The position numbers and the translations under genes are program-made. Under the pieces are notes generated by a model, which was not told the DNA's origin, ran no database searches, and saw nothing but the letters and a program-made list of their open reading frames with translations. A DNA stretch of 64,000 nucleotides from Lachnospiraceae bacterium (GTDB taxonomy: Bacteria > Bacillota > Clostridia > Lachnospirales > Lachnospiraceae), in contig SVEZ01000007.1 of assembly GCA_015057115.1 (NCBI GenBank), positions 85,652-149,651 of the forward strand, in the 5' to 3' direction. Shown here piece by piece: positions 63,981 through 64,000 of this stretch; within the stretch, counting starts at the first letter, position 1; each line of letters starts with the position of its first letter.

Positions 63981-64000
63981 ATGCGTACAAGCATAAGCAA
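63981..64000 (+). CDS. Third surface-layer-like protein, only the first codons in the window
   Basis: After GAAGGAGGAATGCTTAC the frame starts MRTSIS, identical in DNA to the other two family members. The rest lies beyond the window. It is divergent from paralogue 2 across the inverted repeat. Confidence 0.8.

Larger units (their letters stand above)
63362..64000 (+). repeat. Long inverted repeat, right arm
   Basis: Counterpart of 59601-60192. It begins with a hairpin (GTAGGTA/TACCTAC at 63362-63401) and continues to the window end, so the true arm is longer. The interior between arms is about 3.2 kb. Confidence 0.92.

Overview
The window reads as a Lachnospiraceae-type clostridium (Firmicutes). 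It carries a complete S10-spc-alpha ribosomal protein cluster in Firmicutes order, zinc-ribbon forms of S14 and L36, a YhaM-type nuclease, MutS2, a ferredoxin-linked 2-oxoacid oxidoreductase with a CoA-transferase, and very large secreted proteins rich in Ig-like domains. A tRNA-Sec gene shows that the lineage can insert selenocysteine. The genus cannot be fixed from the sequence.

Layout. 1-13.4 kb is core genome: a truncated membrane GGDEF-like gene, tRNA-Sec, a PAP2 phosphatase, a hypothetical gene, an EAL phosphodiesterase, a relic HTH/phage fragment, then rlmD-yhaM-htrA-like on the minus strand, diverging from mutS2 and a two-component system on the plus strand. 13.4-30 kb is one long minus-strand cluster, rpsJ to rplQ, including secY, adk, map, infA and rpoA. 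It has a strong promoter and a structured leader at about 29.7-30.0 kb, ends in a terminator at 13.4 kb, and contains an unusual 160-nt multi-branched palindromic element between rpsD and rpoA. 30-37.7 kb holds a methyltransferase, a CBS protein, a CoA-transferase joined to a four-subunit 2-oxoacid:ferredoxin oxidoreductase, a divergent LysR regulator and an EamA transporter.

37.7-64 kb is accessory DNA. It contains broken IS110, IS256 and IS66 copies, two tandem near-identical Rpn/PD-(D/E)XK genes, a HigB/HigA pair with a textbook operator, remnants of an integrated element (zinc-ribbon HTH protein, two coupled tiny genes, an XRE regulator), and an AbrB antitoxin beside a frameshifted PIN toxin.

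The most interesting part is the surface-protein locus. A 1303-aa gene (41.5 kb, +) and a 1392-aa gene (59.6 kb, -) share a 454-bp 5' cassette (Shine-Dalgarno, signal peptide and a lysine-rich module of about 115 residues) that is about 99% identical, while the rest diverges strongly. A third copy begins at 63,981 (+) and leaves the window. The second and third copies are divergent, and their start regions form a long inverted repeat (arms of about 592 and at least 639 bp) around about 3.2 kb holding an HTH regulator, a HipA-like kinase and a 5'-truncated ATPase. The arms differ in a 10-bp C-rich tandem repeat and carry a terminator-like hairpin upstream of each gene. This is the architecture expected of a recombining or phase-variable surface-layer system; whether it switches cannot be told from one sequence.
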